64,000 nucleotides of DNA from Rhodospirillales bacterium (GTDB lineage Bacteria > Pseudomonadota > Alphaproteobacteria > Dongiales > Dongiaceae), in the NCBI GenBank assembly GCA_009885795.1, contig VFKA01000012.1, positions 59,567 through 123,566 on the forward strand, read 5' to 3'. Shown here one piece after another: positions 51,828-60,007 of this stretch; position 1 is the stretch's first letter; the number at the start of each line of letters is the position of its first letter. Made by a program: the position numbers and the translations under genes. Below the pieces are notes generated by a model. That model had not been told where the DNA came from and searched no databases. It worked only from the letters and a program-made list of their open reading frames with translations.

Positions 51828-53347
51828 ACGAGACCACGACCGTTCCCGATACGAAGTCCGTGCTGCGCCGGGAATTCCGGATGCTGATCGGGGGCAAGCT
51901 CGTCAAGGCCGCCGATGGCGCCACGCTCGAACCCGTCAATCCCGCGACCGGCGAGGCGCTGCCGCGCGTGCCCAATGCCGGCCCGGCGGATGTCGACAAG
52001 GCCGTGGCGGCCGCGCGCGCGGCGCTGGCCGGGTGGCGGGCGCTGCCGTTCCGCGAACGGCACGACATGGTTCGCGGCCTGACCCAGGTTCTGCGCCAGT
52101 GCGCCGACGAGTTCGGCCTGCTCGACACGCTTTGCACCGGCAATGTCTACAGCGCCATGCGCCGCGACGCGATCGGCGGCGCCGAGATGATCGAGTATTT
52201 CGCCGCCGCGGCGCACGAGATCAAGGGCGAGGTGACGCATCTCGACGACAATCTCCATTACACAAGGCGCGAGCCCTACGGCGTGGTGCTGCGCTTGTTG
52301 CCGTTCAACCACCCGATCGCGAGCCTGGCAACCGCGCTCGCCGCGCCGCTGCTTACCGGCAATACCGTCATCATGAAGCCGTCGCCCCATTCGCCGCTCT
52401 CGGCGCTGGCGTTCGGCGAAGCCGTGCGCGATCGCTTGCCGCCCGGCGTGCTCAACATCGTCGTCGGCGACAACGAACGTGCCTCGGTGCCGCTAATCCG
52501 CCATCCAGGAATCGATCGCATCGCCCTCATCGGCAGCGTGGAAGCCGGCAAGGCGATCATGCGGCTGGCGGCCGAGCGCCTCGTTCCGCTTACCCTGGAG
52601 TTGGGCGGCAAGAATCCGCTCATCGTCTTTCCCGACGCCGATCCGGACCGCGCCGTGGACGTTGCCATCGCCGGCATGAATTTCCTGTGGCAGGCCCATT
52701 CCTGCGGCTCGACCTCGCGCATCCTGGTCCACAAATCCATGGAAGGCCGCTTCGTCGAAAAACTGGCGGAGCGCGTGGCGCGCATCAAGGTGGCCATGCC
52801 GATGGACCCGGACGCCGAGATGGGCGCCATCAGTTTCAAGGCGCTTTACGACCGCTGCCTCGGTTACGTCGCCTCGGGCCGCGACGAGGGCGCGACACTC
52901 GTCACCGGCGGCCAGCGGCCGAAGGACCCGGCCCTCGCGCGCGGCCTCTTCATGACTCCGGCGGTCTTCAGCAACGCCACGCCGCAAATGCGCATCGCGC
53001 GCGAGGAGATCTTCGGCCCGATCATGACCGTGGTCGCTTGGGACGATTACGACTCGATGCTGGAGGTGGCGAACGGCCTCCACTACGGCTTGACCGCCGT
53101 CGTCATGACCGACGATTTGCACGTCGCCCATCGCACGGCCGAGGCGCTGCAAGCGGGTTATGTCGAGGTCAACGGCCCGGTGTCATTCGCCTTGGGTTCG
53201 CCCTTCGGCGGCTTCAAGCAGAGCGGCATCGGGCGGGAAGGCAGCTTCGACGAACTCCTCGGCTACACCCAGGTCAAGTCGATCAACGTCCGCCTGGCAC
53301 CGCGATCGTCCATGGCGGCGCGGTCAACGGGCAAGGCACCACGATGA
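51824..53347 (+). CDS. NAD(P)-dependent aldehyde dehydrogenase (2)
   Basis: 507 residues. Elements: [40 protein letters not shown] (about 162-200), catalytic Glu in LELGGKNPL (about 259), nucleophile Cys in [13 protein letters not shown] (about 294), and [28 protein letters not shown] near the end. Only moderately similar to the first ALDH at 35846, so it probably acts on another aldehyde. Coupled to RidA by ATGA overlap and to the GMC gene by one base between stop and ATG. Confidence 0.94.
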   Translation: MNETTTVPDTKSVLRREFRMLIGGKLVKAADGATLEPVNPATGEALPRVPNAGPADVDKAVAAARAALAGWRALPFRERHDMVRGLTQVLRQCADEFGLLDTLCTGNVYSAMRRDAIGGAEMIEYFAAAAHEIKGEVTHLDDNLHYTRREPYGVVLRLLPFNHPIASLATALAAPLLTGNTVIMKPSPHSPLSALAFGEAVRDRLPPGVLNIVVGDNERASVPLIRHPGIDRIALIGSVEAGKAIMRLAAERLVPLTLELGGKNPLIVFPDADPDRAVDVAIAGMNFLWQAHSCGSTSRILVHKSMEGRFVEKLAERVARIKVAMPMDPDAEMGAISFKALYDRCLGYVASGRDEGATLVTGGQRPKDPALARGLFMTPAVFSNATPQMRIAREEIFGPIMTVVAWDDYDSMLEVANGLHYGLTAVVMTDDLHVAHRTAEALQAGYVEVNGPVSFALGSPFGGFKQSGIGREGSFDELLGYTQVKSINVRLAPRSSMAARSTGKAPR

Positions 53348-53348
53348 A

Positions 53349-54980
53349 ATGAGCGCGGGCTACGATTACATCGTCATCGGCGCCGGTTCGGCCGGTTGCG
53401 TGCTCGCCAACCGGCTTACCGAGGACGGAACGGCCCGCGTCCTGTTGCTCGAGGCCGGCGGATCGGAGCGCCACCTCTATCTCGACATGCCCGCGGCTTT
53501 CGCCTTCGCCATCGGCAGTCAACGGTTCGATTGGGGCTACGAGACGCAAGCCGAGTCGGGCCTGGGCGGGCGGACGACGCCCTGTCCGCGCGGAAAAGTC
53601 CTGGGCGGTTCCTCGTCGATCAACGCCATGGGGCTCATCCGAGGACACCCCGCGGATTACGACCGCTGGGCAAGCGAGGTTTCGCCCGACTGGTCCTATG
53701 CGCATTGCCTACCCTATTTCAAGAAACTCGAAACCTTCAGCGGCGGCGAGAGCGCCTATCGCGGTGGCGGCGGCCCGCTCGGCGTGATCGCCCCGCGCTA
53801 CACTTCTCCGCTCTACGAAATTTTCTTGCAGGCCTGCGTCGAGGCCGGTTATCCGCTCAACCCCGACACGAACGGTCCCCGGCAGGAGGGATTCGGACCC
53901 ATGGATCAGACGATCCAGGGTGGGCGGCGATGCAGCACGGCCCGCGCCTATCTGCGACCCGCCATGACGCGACCGAATCTGACGGTTCGCACGGGCGCCC
54001 TGGTCACGCGCCTGTTGTTCGACGGCGACCGTGCAAACGGAGTCGAGTTCGCCATCGGCCGTCGCCTTGAGCGGATCGCGGCCGCGCGCGAGGTTATCCT
54101 ATGCGCGGGCTCCATCAACTCGCCGCAACTGCTGATGCTGTCGGGCATAGGTCCAGCCGCCGAGCTAGGGCGGCTTGGAATTCCTATCGTCGCCGATCTT
54201 CCCGGCGTCGGCGGCGATCTGCAGGACCACGTCGATGTGAGCCTCAAGCAATTCTGTCCTCGCCCGATCACCAATTCTCCATTGCTGACATGGCACCGCA
54301 AGGCGCTGATCGGCCTGGAATGGCTGTTGCTGAAGACCGGCCCCGGCGCCACCAATCAATTCGAGGCGGCCGGGTACATCCGCACGCGCCCCGATCTGAC
54401 GCAACCCAACATTCAGCTCTGTTTCATCCCGATGCTGGTCCATTACGACGGTTCCGCCGCTTCCACACACCATGGGTTCCAGGTCACGGTCATGCAGCTG
54501 CAGCCGAAAAGCCGCGGTCGTCTTTCATTGGCCGCGGCGGACCCGCGCGCGGCGCCATTGCTGCGGTTCAACTACCTGACCGATCCCGCCGATGTCGCCG
54601 ATCTGCGCGAAGGCTTGCAGGCATTGCGTCAAATCATCGCCAAGCCGGCGATGGCGGCTTATCGCGGCGCCGAACTCGCGCCCGGCGAAGGCGCGACGGC
54701 CGACGCGAACCTCAATGACTACATCCGACGGACCGGCAAATCGACGCACCATCCCGCCTGCACTTGCCGCATGGGGTCGGACGAGGGCGCCGTCGTCGAT
54801 CCGGAGGGCCGCGTCCGGGGCGTGCGCGGCCTTCGCGTCATCGACGCCTCGATCATGCCCAGCATCCCCAGCGGCAACATCAACGCGCCGACCATCATGA
54901 TCGCCGAGAAGCTGGCCGATGCCGTGCGCGGCCGGCCCGCGGCTCCGCCGGCCGTTCACGCGCGAGCGGCGGCTGGGTAG
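53349..54980 (+). CDS. GMC family FAD-dependent alcohol oxidoreductase
   Basis: 543 residues, choline-dehydrogenase type. Dinucleotide site [17 protein letters not shown] (6-22), the GMC signature [19 protein letters not shown] (about 80), active-site His in [13 protein letters not shown] (about 470) and the closing [28 protein letters not shown]. It would oxidise an alcohol to an aldehyde that the preceding ALDH can take to an acid. ATG 53349 is one base after the ALDH stop. 3' end overlaps the converging dioxygenase gene by 25 bases. Confidence 0.94.
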   Translation: MSAGYDYIVIGAGSAGCVLANRLTEDGTARVLLLEAGGSERHLYLDMPAAFAFAIGSQRFDWGYETQAESGLGGRTTPCPRGKVLGGSSSINAMGLIRGHPADYDRWASEVSPDWSYAHCLPYFKKLETFSGGESAYRGGGGPLGVIAPRYTSPLYEIFLQACVEAGYPLNPDTNGPRQEGFGPMDQTIQGGRRCSTARAYLRPAMTRPNLTVRTGALVTRLLFDGDRANGVEFAIGRRLERIAAAREVILCAGSINSPQLLMLSGIGPAAELGRLGIPIVADLPGVGGDLQDHVDVSLKQFCPRPITNSPLLTWHRKALIGLEWLLLKTGPGATNQFEAAGYIRTRPDLTQPNIQLCFIPMLVHYDGSAASTHHGFQVTVMQLQPKSRGRLSLAAADPRAAPLLRFNYLTDPADVADLREGLQALRQIIAKPAMAAYRGAELAPGEGATADANLNDYIRRTGKSTHHPACTCRMGSDEGAVVDPEGRVRGVRGLRVIDASIMPSIPSGNINAPTIMIAEKLADAVRGRPAAPPAVHARAAAG

Positions 54981-55783
54981 AGAACCGGGTATTGCAGAGA
55001 ATCGAGGGGGTCGCCTGTTTTCAGGCCCGGGTTCACGATGAACTGATTCTGCGCCCGGCCCGCGTGGTAGCGCACGCCGGGGCCGGTCATGCGAATCGCA
55101 TAGCCCCGCCGGCGCCGCGCCGGGTGGCGATTGCCGCGCGCGCCGTGAACCGTGAGCGCGTGGAAGGCGATGGCGTCGCCGGCCTCCAGGTCCCACGAGA
55201 CGATGTCGAGTCCCGCCCGGGCCGCCTCGAAGTCGGGAAGATCGTCATAGTCATCGGCGCGATCGCCGGCGAAATGGCTGGCGACGCCGCCGGCGCCGTC
55301 GGCGTTGAAGGGCCGGTACCGCTTGCCGGATCGATGCGACCCGCGGATGAATTCGAGCCCCCCGGTCTCGAGCGTCACCGGATCGAGTGCCACCCAGAGT
55401 GTTACCACCTCGGTGCCCCGGATCGGCCAATAGGGCAGATCATTGTGCCAGGGCGTCGGCGCGGCCGTGCCCGGCTCCTTCACGAACACCTGATCGTAGA
55501 GCATGTTGACCTTGTCCGCGCGCATCAGTTGCGCCGCGATCTCGGCAATGGGCGATTCAAAACAGAAACCGCGGCAATCCGGATCGGACTCCCAGACGCG
55601 AACCCGATCGAAATAGGCGCGCGCCACGCCGGTCGCGGGATCGACGGCTGTCCGGTCGATGGCGGCCCGCAGGCGTGTTGCCCAACCGGCATCGGCGACC
55701 GAGGGCAGATGAACGGCCCCGTCGCTTTCGAAAGCGGCGAGCCGTTCCTCGGAAACCCGATAGCGCGGTTCCGTTCCTGTCAT
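54956..55783 (-). CDS. phytanoyl-CoA dioxygenase (PhyH) family protein
   Basis: About 275 residues, Fe(II)/2-oxoglutarate oxygenase fold. Iron ligands H-x-D in [11 protein letters not shown] (about 152) and distal His in [11 protein letters not shown] (about 235), with an Arg after it for 2-oxoglutarate. Members hydroxylate acyl-CoA or small molecules. ATG 55783 is used in preference to a TTG at 55810. It converges on the GMC gene. Role in the catabolic region is inferred from position only. Confidence 0.88.
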   Translation of the reverse strand: MTGTEPRYRVSEERLAAFESDGAVHLPSVADAGWATRLRAAIDRTAVDPATGVARAYFDRVRVWESDPDCRGFCFESPIAEIAAQLMRADKVNMLYDQVFVKEPGTAAPTPWHNDLPYWPIRGTEVVTLWVALDPVTLETGGLEFIRGSHRSGKRYRPFNADGAGGVASHFAGDRADDYDDLPDFEAARAGLDIVSWDLEAGDAIAFHALTVHGARGNRHPARRRRGYAIRMTGPGVRYHAGRAQNQFIVNPGLKTGDPLDSLQYPVLYPAAARA

Positions 55784-55974
55784 TCCGCCGAATTCGATGC
55801 TATTCGACAATCGAGCCGTCCAAATCGTGGATCACTTGACCTGCCCCGACCGAAAGCCGGATTGGAGCATAGCGGTGATCGGGGTCGCCGGCCATGGGCT
55901 TGGCAATGACCCGACCCAGCCGCTCGATAGGACGGCCCATCGGTGCGTCCTTCCATTGAGTCGACCGGCGAATT
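55784..55974. other. gap at the edge of the integration site
   Basis: About 190 bases of DNA from the dioxygenase start to the first tRNA-like fragment. It has short antisense ORFs only. No promoter for the dioxygenase gene is obvious. This is the left boundary between the catabolic region and the tandem integration region. Confidence 0.4.
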
Positions 55975-56019
55975 CGGTCGCGGGGATAGGATTTTAACCC
56001 ATGACATACGGATTATAGG
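55975..56019 (-). repeat. degenerate tRNA 3'-end fragment (old att site)
   Basis: 45 bases that align without gaps to the tRNA-Met-type fragments at 56383 and 63230, with 35 of 45 identical. The flanking bases to the left (GAGTCGACCGGCGAATT) also align to the hairpin edge GAGTTAGCGGGCGGATT of the good copies, so it is a diverged copy of the same att region and not a chance match. The part with anticodon CAT reads TAT here. Confidence 0.55.
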
Positions 56020-56097
56020 TCGCTCGCGCCGAAGGCAAGAAACGAACCTCGTAACCCTGGTCGGGAAATCGCGAACGCGCGGAATTTCGCTCCCGCT

Positions 56098-56119
56098 TGC
56101 TCCCCCAGCGCTCCCCTGG
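56098..56119. repeat. degenerate tandem 11-mer (old arm site)
   Basis: TGCTCCCCCAG followed by CGCTCCCCTGG is a diverged form of the tandem TGCTTCCACAG, TGCTTCCACGG found at 56297, 56559 and 63144. It lies between the degenerate tRNA-like fragment and the tRNA-Leu fragment, the same relative place as the good arm sites. Confidence 0.45.
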
Positions 56120-56174
56120 GCGCCGCCGAGAACCTTTCCGGAATCGGGCCAGTCCTACAACCCTTTGAAATATT

Positions 56175-56230
56175 TGGTGCCCCTGGCCGGAGTCGAACCA
56201 GCACGTCCTTGCGAACAACAGATTTTGAGT
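56175..56230 (-). repeat. tRNA-Leu(CAA) 3'-end fragment (att remnant)
   Basis: On the minus strand it reads the end of a class II tRNA: CTCAAAAT (anticodon CAA loop), a long variable arm around GTTCGCAAGGAC, T arm GGTTCGACTCC, acceptor GGGGCA and CCA. The 5' half (D arm, acceptor strand) is missing: the sequence beyond position 56230 does not continue a tRNA. A fragment of this kind is what a tRNA-targeted integration leaves behind. Confidence 0.7.
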
Positions 56231-56296
56231 GACCGCAAGAAATGGCGAATGCGCGGCTCAGCTTCCCGCAGCGTTTCGCGCGATTGCGCGACCTCT

Positions 56297-56318
56297 TGCT
56301 TCCACAGTGCTTCCACGG
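56297..56318. repeat. tandem 11-mer TGCTTCCACAG/TGCTTCCACGG
   Basis: The same tandem repeat as at 56559 and 63144. It stands 31 bases left of the hairpin at 56350, as the repeat at 63144 stands 31 bases left of the hairpin at 63197. It therefore looks like the right-hand arm of a former element that was joined to the left of the present one. Confidence 0.6.
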
Positions 56319-56349
56319 GCGCGATGGAAGCACGAGCGCCAAAAGCAAC

Positions 56350-56378
56350 CGCCCGCTAACCTTTTGAGTTAGCGGGCG
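56350..56378 (-). terminator. hairpin downstream of tRNA fragment (left copy)
   Basis: CGCCCGCTAAC, seven-base loop, GTTAGCGGGCG: an 11-bp perfect stem. Seen from the tRNA on the minus strand it lies just after the CCA end and is followed by GTTGCTTTT, the layout of a tRNA terminator. It forms part of the 79-bp direct repeat. Confidence 0.7.
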
Positions 56379-56382
56379 GATT

Positions 56383-56427
56383 TGGTTGCGGGGATAGGAT
56401 TTGAACCTATGACCTTCAGGTTATGAG
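56383..56427 (-). repeat. tRNA-Met 3'-end fragment, attL
   Basis: 45 bases reading CTCATAACC (anticodon CAT loop), variable loop AGGTC, T arm TAGGTTCAAATCCTA, acceptor and CCA on the minus strand. The 5' half of the tRNA is absent. With the hairpin it makes a direct repeat (56350-56428) whose copy at 63197-63275 differs in one base of 79. I take it as the left attachment site of the 6.9-kb element. Confidence 0.8.
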
Positions 56428-56558
56428 TGGCATCGGGCGATCTTCGCGCAATTGCGCAGAAACTAGTTTTTCTTCGTATTTTCAATGTGTTAGTTGACTT
56501 CTGCCGGCACGGTCCCCACTCTGTTTTTCGCAGGTTCGCGCCGCGGTTTTCGCCCTCT

Positions 56559-56580
56559 TGCTTCCACAGTGCTTCCACGG
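56559..56580. repeat. tandem 11-mer upstream of integrase 1 (arm site, left)
   Basis: TGCTTCCACAG then TGCTTCCACGG, 131 bases right of the attL core and 57 bases before the integrase ATG. The same pair is found near the right end of the element (63144). The spacing of one DNA turn per repeat suits two bound copies of the integrase N-terminal arm-binding domain; it may also repress the gene. Confidence 0.6.
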
Positions 56581-56637
56581 GTGGAACGCGGACGATGCCT
56601 GGTAGCAGATGGATCATCGCATTAGGACCGCGCGACT

Positions 56638-57804
56638 ATGCCGAAGCTGACCAAGCGCACCGTCGATGCCGCCGAGGTCCGGGCGAGCGACTATTTCGTG
56701 TGGGACGACGAGGTGCCCGGCTTCGGGCTCCGCGTGCTGCCGAGCGGTCACAAGGGCTACATCGTCCAATATCGCGCCGGCCGGCGGTCGCGCCGGATCA
56801 GCCTCGGCCCGAGCACGGTGCTGGCTTGCGAGCAGGCACGCACACGAGCCATCACGATCGTCGCCGCAGCGAAGAACGGCGAGGACCCAGCCGCCCGGCG
56901 CGACGCCGGCCGGCAGGCTGTCACCGTCAAGGAGCTCGCCGACCGCTTCGACAAGGAGCACGTCGCGCTCCGCGTCAAGGAGAGCACGGCCAAAGGTTAC
57001 AGGCGGATGCTTCAGCGTGTGATCGTCCCCGCACTCGGGCGCCACCGCGTGACCGAAGTGACACGGGCTGACGTGGCCAAGGTCCATCACGATCTTCGGC
57101 ATGTCCCCTACGACGCCAACCAATGCCTGGAGATCATCTCGAAGATGTTCAGCCTCGCCGAAATGTGGGGCCTGCGTCCAGACGGCTCAAACCCGCGTAA
57201 GCACATCAAGAAGTACGCCGAGGAGAAGCGCGAGCGATTCCTCAGCCCGGCCGAACTCAAGCGGGTGGGCGAAGTACTCCGGGAGATGGAGGCCGAGGAT
57301 GTCCAACTGCCCTCCGCGATCGCGGCGGTACGCTTGCTGGTTCTGACCGGCTGCCGCCTCAACGAAATCATGACGCTACAGTGGGAGTACGTGGACGCAC
57401 TCGGCAAGGCGCTCCGCCTTCCGGACTCGAAGACGGGCGCCAAAGTCGTGCACCTCGGTCAGCCTGCGATCGAGGTACTGGAGAAGATCGGACGCCTGGA
57501 GAACAACCCCTGGGTGATCGTGGGATCGAAGCCCGGTGCGCGACTCACGGACCTCCAGCCCTTCTGGCAGCGGGTGCGGGCCCGGGCGGGGCTGAAGGAC
57601 GCCCGCATTCACGACCTGCGCCACACCTTCGCCTCGACCGCCGTCGCCGCCGGCCAGGGCCTGCCCATGATCGGCAAGCTCCTCGGCCACACGCAGGTTC
57701 AGACGACAGCCCGTTACGCTCACCTCGCCGCCGATCCGGTAAAGGCGGCGGCAGGGACAGTATCCAATGCTCTGGCACGGTTCCTCGAAGGCAATGCGGC
57801 ATAG
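56638..57804 (+). CDS. tyrosine-type site-specific integrase
   Basis: 388 residues. Arm-DNA-binding DUF4102 domain at 1-85 (MPKLTKRTVDAAEVRASDYFVWDDEVPGFGLRVLPSGHKGYIVQYR), core-binding SAM-like domain about 90-175, then the catalytic domain with Arg in LTGCRLNEIMTLQW (about 240), HDLRHTFASTA (about 322), GH in LLGHTQVQTT (about 345) and nucleophile Tyr in ARYAHL (about 359). All catalytic residues are present. It is next to attL, as expected. It should integrate the element into the tRNA-Met 3' end. Confidence 0.93.
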   Translation: MPKLTKRTVDAAEVRASDYFVWDDEVPGFGLRVLPSGHKGYIVQYRAGRRSRRISLGPSTVLACEQARTRAITIVAAAKNGEDPAARRDAGRQAVTVKELADRFDKEHVALRVKESTAKGYRRMLQRVIVPALGRHRVTEVTRADVAKVHHDLRHVPYDANQCLEIISKMFSLAEMWGLRPDGSNPRKHIKKYAEEKRERFLSPAELKRVGEVLREMEAEDVQLPSAIAAVRLLVLTGCRLNEIMTLQWEYVDALGKALRLPDSKTGAKVVHLGQPAIEVLEKIGRLENNPWVIVGSKPGARLTDLQPFWQRVRARAGLKDARIHDLRHTFASTAVAAGQGLPMIGKLLGHTQVQTTARYAHLAADPVKAAAGTVSNALARFLEGNAA

Positions 57805-57844
57805 GCCGTCATTAACCCCGATGGACGCGCCCAACTAAGCACTG

Positions 57845-58021
57845 CCCCACCGGCGCGTCGACAACGCCATGGTCAAGGCGATCGCTCGGGCATTCCGGTG
57901 GCGAAAGCTGCTGGAATCCGGCGCCTACAGGACGGTCGAGGAAATCGCCGCGGCCGAGAAGATCAACCCCTCCTACGTGAGCCGGGTTCTCCGCCTCACG
58001 CTGCTCGCGCCCAACATCGTC
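57845..58021 (+). pseudogene. remnant of a small HTH protein gene
   Basis: In frame: HRRVDNAMVKAIARAFRWRKL, LESGAYRTVEEIAAAEKINP, SYVSRVLRLTLLAPNIV. This is the helix-turn-helix end of a small protein that in other alphaproteobacteria lies beside recombinase or DUF2924 genes on islands. The start is lost upstream, and after LAPNIV the frame runs into an ISAs1 transposase fragment, giving a chimeric ORF. Confidence 0.55.
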
Positions 58022-58655
58022 GGGGCGAACCGCATCGATGCGGCGCTGTTCGAGGCCTGCTTCCTGTCCTGGGCCACGGCCCTGCGCCCCGATGCCGCCG
58101 ATCTGATCGCACTGGACGGCAAGACCTTGCGGCGTAGCGGCGACAGTGCGGCCGGGCAGCCCGCGCTCCAACTGGTTTCGGCCTGGGCTTCCACCCAGCG
58201 CCTGGTGCTGTGCCAAGAGGCCGCCGATACCAAGGAGAACGAGTGCGCGGCCATGCTGGCCATTCTTGAGCGCCTGAGCTTGAAGGGGGCGCTGGTCACT
58301 ATCGACGCCATCGCCACCAATCCGACCATCGCCCGGGCGATCGGCGCGGGCGACGGCGACTACGTGCTCGCGCTGAAGCAGAACCAGCCCAGCCTGCACC
58401 AGGAGGTCGAAACCTACTTCGCCGACCCGCGCACGACCGGGCTTGAGACCTTGGTGGTCAGCGACAAGGATCATGGCCGGCTCGAAACCCGGACCTACTG
58501 GGTCAGCCATGAGGTCGATTGGCTTGGCGGCGAGCGGCGCTATCCCGGCGAGCCGCGCTTTCCGGCTCTCAAGAGCCTCGTCAAGACCACCACCCGGGCC
58601 GAGCGGCGCGGCAAGGTCAGCGAAGAGACTCGCTACTTCATCTCGTCGGCGCCGC
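58022..58655 (+). mobile_element. ISAs1-family transposase fragment
   Basis: Residues IDAALFEACFLSWATALRPDAADLIALDGKTLRRSGD hold the first catalytic Asp (ALDGKTLRR), and later LVTIDAIATNPTIA, YVLALKQNQPSLHQEVE and ETRYFISS match the ISAs1 (DDE_Tnp_ISAs1) core. About 90 residues at the N-terminus and the last third (WGIENRLHW region) are missing. It is fused in frame with the HTH remnant at the left and stops at the YHS gene end at the right. Not active. Confidence 0.75.
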
Positions 58656-59042
58656 TCAGCCGTGTCGACGGCGCGGACGGTCGCGATGGGCAGCCTCCGA
58701 TTCGATGGCTTGGCCTGCTGCCTGGGAGCCCGCAAGATACTTATCCGGCTGTGCTTCGAAAGCATCGCGGTTCTCGCGGCTCTCGAAGTAATATCCACGC
58801 CCGCGGTAGACGGTCGAGAAGGGGGCACTTCCTGCGGTAATGGGGCGGCCGCTCACTGGATCGAAGAGGCTGCTGATACGGTCATTCGCCGCCGGCGGGA
58901 TGTCCTTGGAGGTGCTGTCCGCGCGGTGTCGGTGACCGGAGTGGCCCATGCCACATCCACCCACCCTGCCCATGCGGGTCACGAGGAAGAACGCGCCAAC
59001 AACGAGTGCGATCCAGATCCAGTTCTGAGCAAGCCACGGCAT
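58656..59042 (-). CDS. YHS-domain membrane-anchored protein
   Basis: 128 residues. One helix (WIWIALVVGAFFLVTR, 8-23), a metal-binding-looking His/Cys stretch GGCGMGHSGHRHR (28-40), then a YHS domain (DPVSGRPITAGSAPFSTVYRGRGYYFESRENRDAFEAQPDKYL, about 60-103) and an Arg-rich tail. YHS domains bind metal (copper or heme-linked systems) and often sit with copper-export genes. I use ATG 59042 because MPWLAQNWIWI is the usual start. The tail ends naturally, so the gene seems intact. Confidence 0.85.
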   Translation of the reverse strand: MPWLAQNWIWIALVVGAFFLVTRMGRVGGCGMGHSGHRHRADSTSKDIPPAANDRISSLFDPVSGRPITAGSAPFSTVYRGRGYYFESRENRDAFEAQPDKYLAGSQAAGQAIESEAAHRDRPRRRHG

Positions 59043-59586
59043 TTCTGTCTCCGCTCCAAGAGTGTGCGTAGGATTTCCTGAACCGCAATTGTTCGCATTG
59101 AGGCAGATCAAGCTATGGACAAGGCGCCCATTGCCTGAGAGTTGCGACCCGAGCCACTTAGGGTGGCCTCCGCCGCAGCCGGCCCACTCAGCTGTGGGTC
59201 TACCTACCGCGTCATGTGGACACGCCCTGAATTTCAGGACATTTGTGCCTTAATCCGCGGAGCGCGGCAATTTCGCGCAATAGCGGACCAGACCAACCGG
59301 GACTGTATTGCGCTTATTTGCGTAGGGTTATTTTCGCCAGGTCGTTCAGATGCTTGCGGCAGGGCGGGATAGGTAGAACCACGGATTGCGTGGACCGCGG
59401 GCCGCGCCATATGGAATTGAGGCTTCTCTGACGTCCAGCGTTGAGACTGCGGGGCCTTTACATCCGACCGCGGATCACAATTGATGTAGATCATGATTGA
59501 AGTCATCACGTCCGCGTAGGATGATTGCGTGCGCGCCAAGGAGCTGAGTTCACCTGATGTGTCATGGTGAGAGCAAGGAAGGGACG
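59043..59586. other. intergenic region, possible FNR-type half-perfect box
   Basis: About 540 bases without a credible gene; ORFs are short and in unsupported frames. TTGATGTAGATCAT at 59481-59494 fits TTGAT-N4-ATCAA with one mismatch, about 100 bases before the small secreted protein gene. The rest is unremarkable; no tRNA or palindrome over 12 bp is noticed. Confidence 0.35.
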
Positions 59587-59931
59587 ATGATCGTCACGCC
59601 GCGTCAGCGCTGGGTGTCGGCCCTCCTTAGCATTCTGATTGCACTGAGTGTGGTCTTCCATCTTGGCCAGGCTGTGCCAGCCCATGCGGACATGGGAAGG
59701 CTCGCAGCTGTGATGTCGAGCCAGAGCGAGTCGCCATGCGATTCCGGCCAGCATTTCAAGGCCGCACATTGCAGCGTGATAACGGCCTGCTCGCTCTATG
59801 CGCCGCTAGAGGCATCTCCAGAGATGTTCATCGCGGATCGGGCTCATTCGTTGCCATCTGCTGATGCTGTTCGCGTGTGCTGGTCGGCCACCCCACAGCT
59901 CCAACCGCCCCAATACTCCCATCCGATCTGA
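59587..59931 (+). CDS. small secreted Cys-containing protein, unknown
   Basis: 114 residues with a signal peptide (RQRWVSALLSILIALSVVFHLGQAVPAHA, cut near residue 34). The mature part has SPCDSGQHFKAAHCSVITACSLY, three cysteines with His, a pattern suited to metal binding. I cannot name the family; small proteins of this type precede multicopper oxidase genes. ATG 59587 follows AAGGAAGGGACG. It ends 76 bases before the multicopper oxidase gene and is probably in its operon. Confidence 0.65.
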   Translation: MIVTPRQRWVSALLSILIALSVVFHLGQAVPAHADMGRLAAVMSSQSESPCDSGQHFKAAHCSVITACSLYAPLEASPEMFIADRAHSLPSADAVRVCWSATPQLQPPQYSHPI

Positions 59932-60007
59932 TCGGGCGCGGCGGAGCCGCACCGACGTTCCTCGGCTGCAGCGTCAGCCGGATTATTCCGACATTGGGAG
60001 TACGACT

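Noticed and set aside
56383..56427. A complete tRNA-Met gene
   Set aside because: Only the anticodon loop, variable loop, T arm, acceptor 3' strand and CCA are present. The D arm and 5' acceptor strand do not follow in either copy.
58656..58840. Extension of the transposase ORF beyond 58655
   Set aside because: After ISSAPLS the plus-strand reading becomes the antisense of the YHS gene tail, which has its natural stop at 58656.
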